Source of the DNA: an uncultured Roseibium sp.
GTDB taxonomy: Bacteria > Pseudomonadota > Alphaproteobacteria > Rhizobiales > Stappiaceae
Direction: 5' to 3'
Length of the DNA stretch: 64,000 nucleotides
Assembly: GCF_947494555.1 (NCBI RefSeq)
Contig: NZ_CANLVF010000002.1
Coordinates: forward strand, 434,001-498,000
Part shown: positions 9,846 to 20,702 of the stretch, piece after piece
Position numbering within the stretch: the first letter of the stretch is position 1
Layout of the letters: each line of letters opens with the position of its first letter
The notes under the pieces: generated by a model
Databases searched by the model: none
What the model saw: only the letters and a program-made list of their open reading frames with translations
Told to the model about the DNA's origin: nothing
Translations under genes and position numbers: made by a program

Positions 9846-12617
9846 TCAGGCTGCGGCGACAAGCAGCTCCGAAATACCTGCAGTGTTTGTGGGACGTCCG
9901 AAAAAGTATCCCTGACCAAACCTGCATCCGAGTTCCTGGAGCCTGTGGGACTGTTCGTAGGTTTCGATCCCTTCCACGATCACCGACATTCCGTAACCTT
10001 CGGCCAGAAGAAGCACTGCCTCGATAACAGCTGTGTCCTGCTGCTGGTCAATGGTTTCGCGCACGAACGAACGGTCGAGTTTGATCTTGGAAAATGGAAA
10101 CTTAGTGATGTAACCGAGGGACGAGTATCCGGTTCCGAAATCGTCCATCGAAAAGTTGCAGCCTATTGCTTTCAGGTCTTCCATATTGCGCTTCAGATCG
10201 GGACCGTCATCGATAAAGAGGGATTCGGTGACTTCGAGATCCAGACGTTCCGCAGGGAACCTCGAACGCTCCAGGGCATCAGTCACCGTTTCCACCAGAT
10301 TGCCCCGAAAGAATTGAATTGGAGACACATTGACGGACAGGCGTAGTGGAATCGACAGGCTCAATATCTCTTTCATGCCGCGATTTAATGCCCAGGAGCC
10401 CAGTTCCTGGATGTAGCCGTTTTCTTCCGCGATCGGGATGAACTCCACAGGCGACACCGGGCCGAATTCGCGGCTGTCCCATCGCAGTAGTGCCTCGACA
10501 CCGAAGAGAGAACCGTCCTTGAGATTGACCAGCGGTTGATAGTCGAGGCGTAATTCGTCTCGAATAATCGCCTTGAACAGTTCCGTTTCGAGTTTTCTTC
10601 GTCTCTGGAGCGCTGTATCCATCTCGGATTCAAAACGAACGATATGACTCTGGCTGTCCCGGCGCGCTTTCGACAAGGCATTGCCGGCGCGTTTCAAGAT
10701 CGTATCAGCGTCTGTTTCGCCTTCCGATACCACGTAGCCGAATTTCAACTGAACGGAGATGCGCGCGCCGTCTATCGAGTAGTCCTCACCGATTATGCGC
10801 TGGATGTCATCGACGATCTGAACGTCCTGGCCACTTCCAAATTTCAAAATGGAGATCCCGGCGAAAACGTCCGCCGTAACAGCGGACCAGGTAATCCCCT
10901 GTGCCAGATGGCTTTTGAGGCGCGACGCGATCGACTGACGAACACTATCACCATAGCTGAAGCCAAGCGTTGCAACGATCTGGTCCATGTTCGTGACGGC
11001 AAACTGAAACACACAGACTGCTTCGCTCTGCGAGCAGGCATTTTTCGTCTGCCGGAACAATTCCCGCTCAAATCCACCGCGGTTCAAAAGGTCGGTGATC
11101 GGGTCGAACCGAGCCAGATATTCAAGCCGCGCGGCAGACTCGCGCTCATCCGTCACATCCCGGCAAGTCAGGCAAGCCAAGGCACGGATTTCCGTCTTGT
11201 TCGCATGCGCCCCGTGCGCCAGCGTTTTTTCGGCTTTCGTGACGACATACTCAATGAAGCGCCGCTTGGTGCCTTCCTGAGCCAGAACAAGTATCTGAGG
11301 AATTGGCTCTCCTCTGTCAGAGACCTGCAGAACGGCAATCGCCTCTTCAACCAGCGCATTGGGTAGAACCGCGCGCGCCGGGCTTCCAGCGAGCGTATCG
11401 CTTGAAAACAGCTTCCGCGCGGTCTGATTAGCTGCTGTTATCCGGCAATCGCTGTCAATGACGATGATTGCATCGAAACTGTCGTCGAAGACCTGACCAA
11501 GCATGCGATCGCTGTTACGCTGCTTGATGTCGGCGATGTGAGCCAGCACCTTGTGCAGGCCGAGTTCGCGCAAGACGATAACCGCTGCGGCCAACACAAA
11601 AAGCAGATAGGCGCTTGCGGTTGGAACGAGCATCGGCATCGTTTTTTGAACACTTACCGCAACAACTTCAATCGCAAGAACGGACAAAACGAGAATGCCG
11701 AACTTTACCGCCCATCCCTCGATTTTTGTCATCAGCAACAAAAGAAAAATGAGTACCGCGAAGATCAGCGCGTAGCCTTCCCCCGTCGGTTTCAGCGCCC
11801 GGTTCTGCAGCAGTGTTTCAGCGCCCAAGGCCTGGATCAGGGCACCTGGAAGAATGCCGTGAACCGGGACTGCAAAAAGATCTCTCAGTTCAAGTGCACT
11901 TGCTCCGACAATCACCTTTTTACCTGAGAACGCGCCAAGGTCGGCTGATCCGTTCAACACGTCTATGAGCGGCGTCCGCTTGATGTCGCTGATGGAAATG
12001 CCGTAGTCCAAAAAGAACGACCCCGAAGCATCGCCTGTGTGCTCACCCAAAAAGGCAGACGCGGACACTTCCGTGGTTCCGTCGATTTCAAATCCGTAGA
12101 GGTTCCGCCAGATACGGCTGTCACCTTCCATCGGAACCATGACGACTACAGGCCATGCGTGATCGCGGAAAGGCTCTATCGGCAGGTTGACGATCACCGC
12201 GCCTTCGGAATTTGCCGAAGCCGCTTGTCGGAAGGCAGCAAGGCTGACATTTCCAGCCTTCTCGAGCGCATTCGCGAATATGGCATCATCTTCGGGATTG
12301 GAGGCGGCACTGAAATCGATATCGAACACAATGTCCTGCGCGCCGGCATCCGCAAGTTTTTCCGTCAGGTCGGCATAAATCCGGCGCGGCAGCGGCCAGA
12401 GCCCGATTTCGTCGAGGGTTCTGGCATCTACATCCACGAATACGATTTCTCCGGAGGCAGGGCGCTGGTCGAGATTGAACCTGGCTTCCCAGAGGTACCG
12501 GTCAAAGACGTTGATGAAACTACCTGAGCGTAAAATGAGAACGGCCGCGCTCACCAGGAACGCGACCAGAAGGGCGTTCACGAAACGCCTTCCGAATTTC
12601 TCAAACCAAGTCTTCAC
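9846..12617 (-). CDS. CHASE2 membrane sensor with PAS, degenerate GGDEF and EAL domains
   Basis: A 923-residue inner-membrane protein. An N-terminal membrane helix (about 13-32) leads into a periplasmic CHASE2 sensor domain (to about 265), then three membrane helices (about 275-350), a PAS-like segment ([28 protein letters not shown]), a GGDEF-type domain and a C-terminal EAL domain. The GGDEF signature is replaced by TADVF, so diguanylate cyclase activity is not expected. The EAL part keeps EALLRW, the NVSPIQF and [10 protein letters not shown] motifs and the late EGIET, so it should hydrolyse cyclic-di-GMP. It lies 62 bases downstream of the FecR-domain gene on the same strand, a pairing known for CHASE2 proteins, so an envelope signal probably controls c-di-GMP breakdown. 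Confidence 0.9.
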   Translation of the reverse strand: MKTWFEKFGRRFVNALLVAFLVSAAVLILRSGSFINVFDRYLWEARFNLDQRPASGEIVFVDVDARTLDEIGLWPLPRRIYADLTEKLADAGAQDIVFDIDFSAASNPEDDAIFANALEKAGNVSLAAFRQAASANSEGAVIVNLPIEPFRDHAWPVVVMVPMEGDSRIWRNLYGFEIDGTTEVSASAFLGEHTGDASGSFFLDYGISISDIKRTPLIDVLNGSADLGAFSGKKVIVGASALELRDLFAVPVHGILPGALIQALGAETLLQNRALKPTGEGYALIFAVLIFLLLLMTKIEGWAVKFGILVLSVLAIEVVAVSVQKTMPMLVPTASAYLLFVLAAAVIVLRELGLHKVLAHIADIKQRNSDRMLGQVFDDSFDAIIVIDSDCRITAANQTARKLFSSDTLAGSPARAVLPNALVEEAIAVLQVSDRGEPIPQILVLAQEGTKRRFIEYVVTKAEKTLAHGAHANKTEIRALACLTCRDVTDERESAARLEYLARFDPITDLLNRGGFERELFRQTKNACSQSEAVCVFQFAVTNMDQIVATLGFSYGDSVRQSIASRLKSHLAQGITWSAVTADVFAGISILKFGSGQDVQIVDDIQRIIGEDYSIDGARISVQLKFGYVVSEGETDADTILKRAGNALSKARRDSQSHIVRFESEMDTALQRRRKLETELFKAIIRDELRLDYQPLVNLKDGSLFGVEALLRWDSREFGPVSPVEFIPIAEENGYIQELGSWALNRGMKEILSLSIPLRLSVNVSPIQFFRGNLVETVTDALERSRFPAERLDLEVTESLFIDDGPDLKRNMEDLKAIGCNFSMDDFGTGYSSLGYITKFPFSKIKLDRSFVRETIDQQQDTAVIEAVLLLAEGYGMSVIVEGIETYEQSHRLQELGCRFGQGYFFGRPTNTAGISELLVAAA

Positions 12618-12679
12618 CCCACCTCACCCGCTCAAGTCATCTCCAGCGTTATACCGGCAAATCGTCAGCATTTCGTAAC

Positions 12680-13693
12680 TCAGTCGTCGTCGTCGTCACC
12701 GCCATTGCCATTGCCATTCGAATTACCATTGCCGTTACCGTTCGAATTACCATTGCCGTTGCCGTTCGAATTACCGTTGCCGTTGCCGTTCGAATTGCCA
12801 TTGCCATTGCCATTCGAATTGCCGTTGCCGTTGCCATTCGAGTTGCCGTTGCCGTTGCCGTTCGAATTGCCGTTGCCATTCGAATTGCCGTTGCTGTTGC
12901 CATTCGAGTTGCCGTTGCCGTTACCAAACAGCCCGCCGAACAAACCGCCTCTGTTTTTGACGGCCTTTTGTTGCTTCTGAGGAGTAGCCGCGACATCCGG
13001 CAATCCAACCTTCGGCGCGCGTTTCGGACCCTTGCGTACGGTTGGCTTGGTGCGACCGCCCACACTCAGGCCTGCGTCGCCGGATCGCGTGCTTGCCGCG
13101 TTCTGTCCGGCGCCCAGATCGGCACGGTCTCCGGACTTGAAGTCTTGCACCCCGACGACACCGCGTTCAACGGAAACCTTTGTCTGGCGATTGTTTACCA
13201 AGACATCAAAACGCGTGCCTTTTACAACCGCGGCCAGAAACGGGGTTTCGACAAAGAAATGGGGACGTTCACGCTTTGCGACGTCGACAGTTACTTTTCC
13301 CTTGCGCTGAAGCACAGTCGTTTTGGTTCGGTTACTCTGATATTTTGATATTGCGAAGGTCGTGTTCGGACCGACTGATATCGTTTCCTCTCCGCGCACG
13401 ATCAACGCCCGGCCACCAGCGCGCGTTCCCATGGTAAAGCCTTTTTCGAAGACCATACCCTTCTTGACACGGTAGGCTTCGACGCCAGGCGATACGAAGT
13501 ACACGATGCCGGAGACACGTTTCACCACCCATTCGGTCGCACTAGCGGTGCTTACGGATGCAGAAAGAAAGAACGGTATTAAGAAAAACGCAGCAAAAAA
13601 ACCTGCCAAACCACGTTTTAAATATGACCTAGATAGTGAAAATCGCACTTTTTGCAACAATTTCAAGTTGCATTTCAAGTTTTCGACAATCAT
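12680..13693 (-). CDS. FecR-domain envelope protein with Asn-Gly-Ser repeat tail
   Basis: A 337-residue exported protein. A hydrophobic signal segment (about 29-52, ending SASVSTASA) is followed by a FecR domain (about 55-170: [63 protein letters not shown]). A Lys/Pro-rich linker comes next, and the last ~85 residues are almost purely repeats of N-G-N-G-N-S units closing with GGDDDDD. The tail has no predicted fold and may bind cations or the cell wall. The start ATG (13691-13693) follows GAGGTGA with good spacing. It heads an operon with the CHASE2-EAL sensor, which probably reads its state. Confidence 0.85.
   Translation of the reverse strand: MIVENLKCNLKLLQKVRFSLSRSYLKRGLAGFFAAFFLIPFFLSASVSTASATEWVVKRVSGIVYFVSPGVEAYRVKKGMVFEKGFTMGTRAGGRALIVRGEETISVGPNTTFAISKYQSNRTKTTVLQRKGKVTVDVAKRERPHFFVETPFLAAVVKGTRFDVLVNNRQTKVSVERGVVGVQDFKSGDRADLGAGQNAASTRSGDAGLSVGGRTKPTVRKGPKRAPKVGLPDVAATPQKQQKAVKNRGGLFGGLFGNGNGNSNGNSNGNSNGNGNSNGNGNGNSNGNGNGNSNGNGNGNSNGNGNGNSNGNGNGNSNGNGNGNSNGNGNGGDDDDD
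12700..12930 (-). repeat. 18-bp minisatellite encoding the NGNGNS tail
   Basis: About 230 bases are built from imperfect tandem copies of an 18-base unit (codons for N-G-N-G-N-S), with a few 12-base N-G-N-S variants at the upstream end. Copies differ mainly at third codon positions, so the repeat is old or under protein-level selection rather than freshly slipped. Copy number could vary between strains. The opposite strand is also open (PLPFEL repeats), which is a by-product of the repeat. Confidence 0.9.
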
Positions 13694-13845
13694 AGCTAAA
13701 TCACCTCGCAGGTAAAACTTAGCTTTTGTCTTATTCTTTCAATATTAACTCGAGGTAAAACTATTAATACAAGAAAGATATTTACAAATCAGAGTTTCTG
13801 AAAAGTAAACACTGTGGTGAAATTTTTAACAGACGAAAATTGAAG
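13694..13845. promoter_or_regulatory. AT-rich promoter region of the FecR-CHASE2 operon
   Basis: This 152-base gap is far richer in A and T than its surroundings and lies upstream of the minus-strand FecR gene. It contains a ribosome binding site GAGGTGA just before the start and several TATTAA/AATATT-like blocks, but no single -35/-10 pair can be named with confidence. Confidence 0.45.
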
Positions 13846-14568
13846 CTACGCAGCTGGTGACAGAATGTCCTGCTCGACTTCCCGGAACAATTCCACATCG
13901 TCAATGTTCATTTGTTCGACACCGCAACGCACCGCGTTTTCAAACACCTTACGGTCGCTTCCAGCGTAAAACATCTGCGTCACAAGGCTCGCCGCCATGG
14001 CTTCGCGAACAAGGTGATCTTGTAGGTTTTCCTCGTGAAACTCGATGATGTGCGCATCTTGCGCAACGGCGCGCTCAACCGATCCGACGTGGGTAAAGAG
14101 CACCATGCGCCGCAGGTCAGGCACTTTTGCACGCGCTTCTGCCCGTATTGCCTGGTCGAACGAGAACGTCCACGCTTCATTGAGCATGCCACGTACGGCA
14201 AGCATGTCGCGTATTTCAGCCGGATCACCTTCCTTTATCTCGACATAGGTTCCGATGCGGCCGCGGCAGGCATCGAGGAACGCTTCCAGACGCGGGACCC
14301 GCTCGCCGGCAAATTCAGGCGCGAACCAGGCGCCAGCATCGAGTTGGTCAACATCCGTAGACGTCAACTCCGATATGCGCCCTGCTCCGTCGGTCGTCCG
14401 GTCTACAGTCGCGTCGTGAAGGACATAGAGGACGCCATCTCTGGAGGGCCTGACGTCAAGTTCCACGACATCAGCTCCAAGATCGATCGCTTTTTCAAGC
14501 GAAGCGAACGTGTTTTCCGGAGCGCATCTGCAAGCTCCGCGATGGGACACAATGAGCGCTTGTTTCAC
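13846..14568 (-). CDS. Glycerophosphodiester phosphodiesterase
   Basis: Hydrolyses glycerophosphodiesters to glycerol 3-phosphate and an alcohol, recovering phosphate and carbon from phospholipid headgroups. The 240-residue product has the GDPD TIM-barrel landmarks: SHRGACRCAPENT with the catalytic His-Arg-Gly, the metal-binding ELDVRPSRDGVLYVLHDATVDRTT including the second catalytic His, and the third acidic site YVEIKEGD. There is no signal peptide, so it is cytoplasmic (UgpQ type). It stands alone; the ABC importer often linked to ugpQ is not here. The substitution of Cys and Arg after HRGA is unusual but outside the catalytic core. Confidence 0.88.
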   Translation of the reverse strand: MKQALIVSHRGACRCAPENTFASLEKAIDLGADVVELDVRPSRDGVLYVLHDATVDRTTDGAGRISELTSTDVDQLDAGAWFAPEFAGERVPRLEAFLDACRGRIGTYVEIKEGDPAEIRDMLAVRGMLNEAWTFSFDQAIRAEARAKVPDLRRMVLFTHVGSVERAVAQDAHIIEFHEENLQDHLVREAMAASLVTQMFYAGSDRKVFENAVRCGVEQMNIDDVELFREVEQDILSPAA

Positions 14569-14950
14569 GTTAAAACTCCTTTGCCTCCACAGCTCATGCC
14601 TGGAGTCTTCCGGGCCTCCGTTGCCCCCGACCTGATGGAAGTTTCCAAATGCGTGCCTGACTTTCTTGATGTATTGATGACAGTCGGTTTAATTTCACGT
14701 TTTCAGATACTTACCCTTCGCCTCGTGATCGGAAGAACCTGAAAAGGAACATCTTGCGCTCTGACGGGCGGGCTGATTCTATTGAATCCACAAAATTGCA
14801 TGGGCTTTGATCTGATTGCCGCAACATGGACAATATTGTTCATTCAATTCGAACGGTCAGTCAAATTGCACTGCGGCATTTCTTCCCTATCTTCCAGCAT
14901 GCAGCGTTCATGAGCGAACGCTCTTTGACCAATCGACACGAGGTTTGATC
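14569..14950. promoter_or_regulatory. 382-base intergenic region, divergent promoters
   Basis: The gap separates the minus-strand phosphodiesterase from the plus-strand YceI operon. It holds a perfect 7-bp inverted repeat AGCGTTC-N6-GAACGCT (14903-14922), about 30 bases before the yceI start and therefore a candidate operator. It also holds a 10-bp palindrome ACAATATTGT (14830-14839). No gene was found in it. Confidence 0.5.
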
Positions 14951-15535
14951 ATGATCCGTTTTGCCACCTCCGCTCTGGCCCTGACCCTTCTGGCCGCGCC
15001 CGCTCTTGCGGAACCCGTTGCCTATGATTTCGACAAGTCACACGCGAATCTTTCCTTCACGTACAATCACCTCGGCTACTCCACCACCGACGGCCGTTTC
15101 GGCGACTGGGACGGAAAGCTGCTTATCGATGAAGGCGCACCGGCGAACTCATCGGTCGAGTTCACGATCAACATCGACAGCCTCGATACGTTTTGGGCAG
15201 ATCGCGACACACACTTGAAAAGCCCGGACTTCTTCGACGCCGCCAAATATCCGCAGGCGGTGTTCAAAAGCACCAATGTTGAACAAACAGGCGAAAAACA
15301 GCTGGAAGTGACGGGCGACCTCACACTCAGAGGCATCACCAAACCTGTGACACTTACAGTAGACGTCACCGCCCTGGGTGAACATCCGATGGCGAAAAAA
15401 CCTGCCGCCGGATTTGCGGCAACAACAGTGCTCAAGCGCTCCGACTTTGGCATGGACAAGTTCGTGCCCTATGTCGGTGATGAAGTCACCGTGACATTCC
15501 ATGCTGAAACGCTGAAGTCCGAAGCGACCAACTGA
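14951..15535 (+). CDS. YceI-family periplasmic protein (first copy)
   Basis: A 194-residue exported lipocalin-like protein that binds a long polyisoprenoid; YceI proteins are often base- or stress-induced. Residues 1-19 form a signal peptide (ALALTLLAAPALA). The mature part begins YDFDKSHANLSFTYNHLGYSTTDGRFGDWDGKL and carries the family stretch VEFTINIDSLDTFWADRDTHLKSPDFFDAAKYPQ. The ATG at 14951 follows GAGG at 14939-14942. The 45-residue upstream extension of the frame has no signal-peptide logic. It is first in an operon with cytochrome b561 and a second YceI, a common arrangement suggesting a membrane redox or isoprenoid-quinone role. Confidence 0.9.
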   Translation: MIRFATSALALTLLAAPALAEPVAYDFDKSHANLSFTYNHLGYSTTDGRFGDWDGKLLIDEGAPANSSVEFTINIDSLDTFWADRDTHLKSPDFFDAAKYPQAVFKSTNVEQTGEKQLEVTGDLTLRGITKPVTLTVDVTALGEHPMAKKPAAGFAATTVLKRSDFGMDKFVPYVGDEVTVTFHAETLKSEATN

Positions 15536-15587
15536 AGCCATACACAGGAGGCCGGTTCAATCGGCCTCTTTCTTCAAGGAGCCGGCC

Positions 15588-16172
15588 ATGCTGCGCAATA
15601 CTTCGACAGGATACGGACGCGTCGCAATCGCATTCCACTGGACGATGGCCATTCTGATCATCGCAATGCTGGCCTTCGGCCTCTACATGACAACACTGCC
15701 GCCGACGGACCCGGCAACGTTCCAGCTCTTTCAGCTACACAAGTCCATCGGATTCGTTGTGCTGACACTGGCAGTGCTGCGCCTAGTCTGGCGGCTGATC
15801 AATCCGTCTCCGAAATTGCCAGATGGCATGCACCCGCTCGAGAAGCTGGCAGCTCATCTGGGGCATATCGGGCTTTACGTACTCATCTTCGCGATGCCTG
15901 TTACGGGATGGTTCATGGTCTCCGCATCGCCATGGGGCATACCGACCGTACTCTTCAACATACAGCCCGTGCCTCATCTGCCGGTTCCCGAGGCTTTGGG
16001 CACGAAAGAACAGGCGGAAGCTTTCTTCAAGCTGCTTCATGAATATGGGGCCTACCTTCTCATCGCCCTGGTCATTGTCCACATCGCAGCGGCCATGAAG
16101 CACCATTTCATCGCGCGGGACGACACGCTCAAGCGGATGGTTTCGACAGGACCAGCCAAGTCCGGTTCTTAA
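15588..16172 (+). CDS. Cytochrome b561-family membrane protein
   Basis: A 194-residue inner-membrane dihaem b-type cytochrome with four membrane helices (about 12-33, 47-66, 92-113, 148-170). Candidate haem-ligand histidines are visible: H in IAFHWTMA (helix 1), QLHKSIG (helix 2), LAAHLGHIGLY (helix 3) and HIAAAMKHHF (end of helix 4). Proteins of this family pass electrons between quinol and periplasmic acceptors. It sits between two YceI genes, 52 bases after the first and 24 before the second, and is almost certainly co-transcribed. Confidence 0.9.
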   Translation: MLRNTSTGYGRVAIAFHWTMAILIIAMLAFGLYMTTLPPTDPATFQLFQLHKSIGFVVLTLAVLRLVWRLINPSPKLPDGMHPLEKLAAHLGHIGLYVLIFAMPVTGWFMVSASPWGIPTVLFNIQPVPHLPVPEALGTKEQAEAFFKLLHEYGAYLLIALVIVHIAAAMKHHFIARDDTLKRMVSTGPAKSGS

Positions 16173-16196
16173 GCTCTCACATCAGGATTTCAGTTT

Positions 16197-16754
16197 ATGC
16201 CCATGAAAAATCTTGCGATTGCGTTCACTTGTGCGCTGGCTTTAACCGCAATTGCGCCTGCCAGCGCCGATACCTGGACCGTCAATCCGGATCAGAGCAA
16301 GCTATCGTTTGAGGTCCAGCAGGGCGACGGAGCCCTGACCGGGGAGTTTCAGACCTGGCAGGCGAGCATCGATTTTGATGTAAACGCGCCCGGATCTGCG
16401 AAAATATCTGCCCGTATCAATCCGGCGAGCGCCGCGACAGGCAACCCGCAGTTCGACACGACCTTGCCGGCCAAAGACTGGTTTGACGTCGAAGGGTTTC
16501 CCGAAGCGGAATTCACCGCAGAAGGCGCCTCGATTGTCGAAGGAAACAGCTACACGGCCGACGGCACCCTTACGATCAAGGGTGTTTCGCATCCGGTCAC
16601 GCTCGATTTCACACTTGAGATCGACGGCGATACCGCAAAAGCAAAAGGGACCGCCAAGCTGAACCGGCTTGATTATGCAATCGGGCCCGGCGTCGGCGCG
16701 GATACAGTTGGCGATATTGTTACGGTATCCCTGGATCTGACCGCAACGCGCTGA
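16197..16754 (+). CDS. YceI-family periplasmic protein (second copy)
   Basis: A 185-residue exported protein with a signal peptide ending PASA (about residue 24) and the YceI beta-barrel (WTVNPDQSKLSFEVQQGDGALTGEFQTW, then TTLPAKDWFDVEGFPEAEFTAEG and LTIKGVSHPVTLDFTLEI). It differs clearly in sequence from the YceI two genes upstream, so it is a diverged paralogue rather than a recent duplicate. Two ATGs (16197 and 16203) are both possible starts. A strong terminator follows at 16787-16816, closing the yceI-b561-yceI operon. Confidence 0.88.
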   Translation: MPMKNLAIAFTCALALTAIAPASADTWTVNPDQSKLSFEVQQGDGALTGEFQTWQASIDFDVNAPGSAKISARINPASAATGNPQFDTTLPAKDWFDVEGFPEAEFTAEGASIVEGNSYTADGTLTIKGVSHPVTLDFTLEIDGDTAKAKGTAKLNRLDYAIGPGVGADTVGDIVTVSLDLTATR

Positions 16755-16786
16755 TCTCAACCGCTACGCAACGTCCAAAATAGCAG

Positions 16787-16816
16787 GCCGCGGGACTTGG
16801 CGTCCGCGGCTTTTTT
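16787..16816 (+). terminator. Intrinsic terminator after the YceI operon
   Basis: GCCGCGGGAC (16787-16796) pairs with GTCCGCGGC (16802-16810) with one bulged G, followed directly by six T (16811-16816). This is a typical Rho-independent terminator closing the operon. Confidence 0.85.
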
Positions 16817-16894
16817 GCCGTAAGAGAACACCTTGAAAGTTCCAGCGCATCCGGCAATCGACAGCCGAGGCAGCCAGATCAGGAAAGATGCCCC

Positions 16895-18532
<1,638 letters not shown>

Positions 18533-18551
18533 GTTTCTATGAAAGAGTAAT

Positions 18552-18578
18552 AAAAAGGCGGCGATTGCCGCCTTTTTT
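18552..18578 (+). terminator. Intrinsic terminator after fumarase
   Basis: GGCGGC (18557-18562), loop GATT, GCCGCC (18567-18572), then six T. The stem is extended by five A on the left pairing with the T run. It lies 20 bases after the fumarase stop. Confidence 0.9.
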
Positions 18579-18675
18579 GTGTCTGGCAGTTTGTATTTGC
18601 CTTAAAAACTTTACCTGATCTTTATCCCATGCAGGCAAAAAATGAGACTGGCAACTCAACGTCACAGATGTCTTT

Positions 18676-20355
18676 ATGGTCAAATTCGCCCTTTACCTTC
18701 TCGTCCTCGTGATTTTTGCGTATGGCAGTCTGAAACTCGGTCTGCCGAAACTTCATTTTGTGTTCCTGGTCGCGATCCTCGGAAGCGTGGCCGGTATGGT
18801 GATGTGGCCCCTTTTCCGACCGGTCCTAAGCTCAATCGGTTCTCTCTTGCCGACCAGCGCGAACAGGAACCAGGATGCCGAACCCCAGGACATCAACGAG
18901 GGCAGATTTCAAAAGGTCCTGACCAAAGAGGTAAAGAAGACCCCCGAACCGCGCGTTGAGCCAGAACCGAAACCCGAAACGGCAACCGTCTCGAAAGAAG
19001 AAATCGCACCGGAGCTCCCCAGCGGGCCGACGCCGGGCGCCGATTCCTCGTTTGAAGCGCTGCGTGCAGATTTTGCGCGAAGTGCCGTTTACGCGTTCCG
19101 GCCTTATCCGCCGCACCGGGCACAAAACGGGCGGAGCAAGATCGGCGGGCTGCCGGACCTGCCAAAGGGCGTTGCCTGGCCGACGGCACCAGGACATGGC
19201 GATCAGATCAAGCCGGATCTACCGCTGCACTTCCTGGCCCAGATCGACCTCGCCGACCTGCCGTGGCGCCCGAAGGACATTCCCAACGCCGGAATGCTGC
19301 TCTTTTTCGGACGTTTCGATGAAAATCTCTCTTGGGCTGAATCAGATGTTGCCCCCGAAAACGACATCAGGGTTATCTTCGATCCTGATTACACGGGCAC
19401 AGAAACGCCAATCCCGAAAAGTCTTCCACCGCTCCGGGACGGCAACTATCATTTCGACTTGCTGTTCGGTCTCCCCGGCGATGAAAAAACACGTTCCTTT
19501 CCGGAATGGCCACTTGCTTTTGTAACTGCAGAAACAATGCCGCAAAGCAGCGCGCTGCCGTTTGACGCGCCTGAAGGCTATGACGCTGCGCATAAGCACA
19601 TGCTCACCGAACAACTTAAGGCAGCATTCGGCACACTCGAAACCGACAATGTTGAACATAGGGAGTTCCACCTGTTTCAGCCAAGAACCGAGCAGGAGCG
19701 CGCCGAAGGCAAACCAATCGTTGTCAGGCCGCATTCGGAAACCGGGTTTCCATTTGCTCCGAGGGGCATCGCGCTTATCTGCCGGATCCTTCGCAACCGG
19801 CATGCGGCCAAGCTTGAGGAAACGAGCTTCGATACCTGCTTCGAAGACTGGCAGGGTCAGGCAGAGGGTTCGAACGCAAACAGCATCGATCAGCGCATGG
19901 TCAATGCGTTTATTGAAGACCTGAACGACTTTCTCGCGCGGGCCGCGGACAAGAATTACGGCACCTATTTGAAATCAGACATAGAACGTGCGTTGCACCG
20001 CCTCGTGACAGAGGCTGGCTCCAACCCCGATCTGGCAAAGCATCTTCCCGAAGCGCTCTACGTTGCCGCAGCAGACAGGCATCCGGTTTTCTTGAAAGAC
20101 GCCAGCAACGTCAAATGTCCCGACTATCCAAGGGCAAGGTCAAGCAACAGCTATCACCAACTGTTCGGACATCCCTCTTCAGCTCAGCTCAACCTGTCAC
20201 CAAACGGTCCGGATCAGCTCCTGTTCCAGCTATTCAGCGACTGGGGTGCAGAAATGAGCATGGGTGATGGCGGTGAATTCCACTTCATGATCAATGAGAG
20301 CGATCTCAACGCTCAGGTATTCGAAAACGTTTCAGCCGCTCACTGTGCCAGATAA
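18676..20355 (+). CDS. Membrane-anchored DUF1963 (YwqG-like) protein
   Basis: A 559-residue protein of unknown function. Two hydrophobic helices lie at the N-terminus (about 3-17 and 26-46), then a Pro/Glu-rich linker (about 70-110, with EPRVEPEPKPET), then a long DUF1963 region. The domain is recognised from PDLPKGVAWPTAPG, LHFLAQIDLADLPWRP, MLLFFGRFDENLSW and, at the end, HQLFGHPSSAQ and LLFQLFSDWGAEMSMGDGGEFHFMI. DUF1963 proteins are usually soluble and about 250-300 residues; here a ~200-residue insertion separates the halves and the whole is tethered to the membrane. No operon partners are visible. Confidence 0.8.
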   Translation: MVKFALYLLVLVIFAYGSLKLGLPKLHFVFLVAILGSVAGMVMWPLFRPVLSSIGSLLPTSANRNQDAEPQDINEGRFQKVLTKEVKKTPEPRVEPEPKPETATVSKEEIAPELPSGPTPGADSSFEALRADFARSAVYAFRPYPPHRAQNGRSKIGGLPDLPKGVAWPTAPGHGDQIKPDLPLHFLAQIDLADLPWRPKDIPNAGMLLFFGRFDENLSWAESDVAPENDIRVIFDPDYTGTETPIPKSLPPLRDGNYHFDLLFGLPGDEKTRSFPEWPLAFVTAETMPQSSALPFDAPEGYDAAHKHMLTEQLKAAFGTLETDNVEHREFHLFQPRTEQERAEGKPIVVRPHSETGFPFAPRGIALICRILRNRHAAKLEETSFDTCFEDWQGQAEGSNANSIDQRMVNAFIEDLNDFLARAADKNYGTYLKSDIERALHRLVTEAGSNPDLAKHLPEALYVAAADRHPVFLKDASNVKCPDYPRARSSNSYHQLFGHPSSAQLNLSPNGPDQLLFQLFSDWGAEMSMGDGGEFHFMINESDLNAQVFENVSAAHCAR

Positions 20356-20702
20356 TTCCAAACCGGCGTCCTAGGCAGAAATTGCAAGTTTTTCCAAAGC
20401 CCGCGCGCCGATTCCGTCGAAGTCACTATTTCTGCGCGGTAAAAAATCGTGATTGATCTGCTCCAAGGGGGCGACAATCATTGCAATCCAAAGGCGAACT
20501 CCTGCAGGATAACCCTCATCAAGGTTATTTCCCGTTGCAATTTCAGCACAATTGATCGGTGTCACGCCCGCTCACATCATCGTGAGATTCCCTTTCCTCC
20601 AAAATTAGGCCATGATTGTTAAGAGTGCGGCAAGGAGATTTTCCTAACGTAACCTTCGAAGCGAAGCGCCGTGAGATGGGCAGGCGCTGAAGGGGGATAG
20701 AG
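20356..20702. other. 347-base gap before the L,D-transpeptidase gene
   Basis: No convincing gene. A 64-codon minus-strand frame beginning with GTG (20371-20565) lacks a good ribosome binding site and shows no recognisable domain. The last ~120 bases probably hold the promoter of the transpeptidase gene, which has a strong GGGGGAT ribosome binding site just before its ATG at 20703. Confidence 0.4.

Noticed and set aside
10644..11366. A 240-codon plus-strand frame opposite the CHASE2-EAL gene
   Set aside because: It is a shadow of the GGDEF/PAS region on the other strand; the minus-strand product has clear domains.
12705..12980. A plus-strand open frame of PLPFEL repeats opposite the FecR gene
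   Set aside because: It is the complementary reading of the N-G-S minisatellite, has no ribosome binding site and no independent composition.
20371..20565. A 64-codon minus-strand frame starting with GTG
   Set aside because: No good ribosome binding site, no family resemblance and unusual position in a promoter region; kept only as a note in the gap entry.
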